Assembly: GCF_021026335.1 (NCBI RefSeq)
Contig: NZ_JAJNCY010000002.1
Span: 310,001-374,000, forward strand
Direction: 5' to 3'
DNA: 64,000 nt
DNA from: Rhizobium sp. C1
GTDB lineage: Bacteria; Pseudomonadota; Alphaproteobacteria; Rhizobiales; Rhizobiaceae
The notes beneath the pieces were generated by a model. It saw only the letters and a program-made list of their open reading frames with translations. It made no database searches and was not told where the DNA came from. A program made the position numbers and the translations under genes. Below, one piece after another: positions 62,328 to 64,000 of this stretch. Numbering within the stretch: position 1 is the stretch's first letter; the number at the start of each line of letters is the position of its first letter.

Positions 62328-63215
62328 ATGGCATTGCAATCGATGACGGGGTTCTCCCGTTCGGAAGGTGAGAGCGGCCGCTTTCGCTGGGTTTGGGAAT
62401 TGCGCTCCGTCAACGGCAAGGGGCTCGATCTGCGCTTCCGCATGCCGCAGGGGCTTGAGGCGCTGGAGACCGACTGTCGCGCCGTCGCAAGCGCGGCCTT
62501 CACCCGCGGCAATATCCAGATTGCGCTCAATCTCTCCACCCTCGACGAGCGTCTGGAAGCCGTCATCAACGAAGAGGCGCTGGCAGCACTTCTGTCGCTG
62601 AAAACCCGTCTGGGCGATGCCATCGATCCGGCGCCGCTGACACTTTCCGCCCTTCTCGGCATGCGCGGCATCATCGATTTCCGCGAGCCGGCCGAAGCGC
62701 CGGACGCCGTCGAAGCGCGCGCGGCTGCGCTGCTCGCCAGCTTCCGCGAGGCGGTCGAAGCACTGCGCATCATGCGGGAGCGCGAGGGCACGGCGCTCGC
62801 CGATGTTCTTCTCGGCCATGTCGCCAAGATCGAGGATCTGGCGCTGAAGGTCGAAGCCGACCCGTCACGCCAGCCGGCCGAAATCGCCAGGCGTCTTCAG
62901 GCGCAGGTCGAGGCGCTGCTCGGCGCCACGCAAACGCTCGACCGTGACCGCCTCCATGCCGAAGCAGCGCTGATTGCCACCAAGGCGGACCTGCGCGAAG
63001 AGATCGATCGGCTGAAGGCGCATGTGGTGGCCGCCCGCGAACTGATCACCGAGGGCGGGCCGATCGGCCGCAAGCTCGACTTCCTGGCGCAGGAATTCAA
63101 TCGTGAATCCAACACCATCTGCTCGAAATCCAATGCCGCGAGCGTGACCGCGCATGGACTGGAACTAAAGGTCGTCATCGACCAGTTCCGCGAGCAGGTA
63201 CAGAATCTGGAGTAG
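62328..63215 (+). CDS. YicC/YloC-family endoribonuclease
   Basis: A 295-residue protein of the YicC family, for which members are reported as endoribonucleases acting on RNAs. Seen: the N-terminal SMTGFSRSEGESG, ELRSVNGKGLDLRFRMP, and the C-terminal DUF1732 part with GRKLDFLAQEFNRESNTICSKS. Complete, with no signal peptide. It sits 160 bases after mltG and 3 bases before gmk, the usual yicC-gmk pairing. Confidence 0.93.
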   Translation: MALQSMTGFSRSEGESGRFRWVWELRSVNGKGLDLRFRMPQGLEALETDCRAVASAAFTRGNIQIALNLSTLDERLEAVINEEALAALLSLKTRLGDAIDPAPLTLSALLGMRGIIDFREPAEAPDAVEARAAALLASFREAVEALRIMREREGTALADVLLGHVAKIEDLALKVEADPSRQPAEIARRLQAQVEALLGATQTLDRDRLHAEAALIATKADLREEIDRLKAHVVAARELITEGGPIGRKLDFLAQEFNRESNTICSKSNAASVTAHGLELKVVIDQFREQVQNLE

Positions 63216-63218
63216 ACC

Positions 63219-63866
<648 letters not shown>

Positions 63867-63927
63867 GGGGGCGCTGATCTGAGAGAAACTACTCCGCATC
63901 CCGCAGTCCTGATCGCGCTGATTTATT

Positions 63928-64000
63928 TTAGGGGATGGTTTTCTCGACATGCTTGAACCAGTAATCGACAGCGACATTTATCATTGCAGTGGTATGGAAG
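63928..64000 (-). CDS. Possible 3' end of a minus-strand gene
   Basis: On the minus strand a frame is open from the window edge to TAA at 63930-63928, giving 24 residues (ending VDYWFKHVEKTIP). The composition looks protein-like and a convergent gene after gmk is plausible, but 24 open codons often occur by chance. Confidence 0.3.
   Translation of the reverse strand, partial: FHTTAMINVAVDYWFKHVEKTIP

Overview
This 64 kb window looks like ordinary chromosome from an alphaproteobacterium of the order Hyphomicrobiales, most likely family Rhizobiaceae. The evidence is the high-GC codon use, the gene order rpsF-rpsR-DUF2232-rplI, the psd-pssA pair, the radA-cvpA-purF-SDR cluster, the fabD-fabG-acpP-fabF-mltG-yicC-gmk cluster, a Bacillus-type purF, citramalate synthase, and short palindromic intergenic elements of rhizobial type. 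I cannot name a species. I see no rRNA, tRNA, CRISPR array, transposase, integrase or prophage gene.

Layout. 1-9 kb: end of a proline iminopeptidase gene, cimA, a lone XRE regulator, an AT-rich orphan ORF, a periplasmic PQQ sugar dehydrogenase, two EamA transporters, and a group made of a DUF4406 nucleotide enzyme, a DeoR regulator and a LOG phosphoribohydrolase. 9-15 kb: an envelope LysM protein, an Atm1-type ABC exporter and the phosphatidylethanolamine genes psd-pssA. 15-21.4 kb: a CoA-transferase family enzyme, then SDR, purF, cvpA and radA. 21.5-25.5 kb: a lone molybdopterin oxidoreductase, a PilZ protein and alr. 25.6-33 kb: a polar amino acid ABC importer, an AraC regulator with AzlCD, a FUSC protein and poxB. 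33.4-37 kb: a conserved unknown, a divergent PhnM-like amidohydrolase and dnaB. 37.3-43.1 kb: a diguanylate cyclase, EamA and PACE transporters, a succinate-semialdehyde-type dehydrogenase and cfa. 43.5-46 kb: the ribosomal operon. 46.5-56.5 kb: a GGDEF-EAL protein, an RND efflux pair, a Ca2+/H+ antiporter, two small unknowns and an aldo/keto reductase. 56.7-63.9 kb: fatty acid synthesis, mltG, yicC and gmk.

How it fits together. Housekeeping genes (gmk...fabD, rpsF...rplI, dnaB, alr, radA-cvpA-purF-SDR) form a spine. Transport, redox and signalling genes sit in blocks between the spine segments. Envelope construction is a recurring theme: fatty acid synthesis, PS decarboxylase and synthase, cyclopropane synthase, MltG, Alr and the LysM protein. 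Three c-di-GMP-related proteins are present but not adjacent.

I found no convincing wholly new multi-gene system. The most interesting leads are a DeoR regulator with a repeat-rich operator between two nucleotide-cleaving enzymes, a divergent stand-alone PhnM, a molybdoenzyme with Asp at the expected metal-ligand position, a secreted protein with a duplicated Cys-pair motif, a LysM protein with duplicated helical and Ig-like modules, and a palindromic element that supplies the stop codon of a transporter gene.
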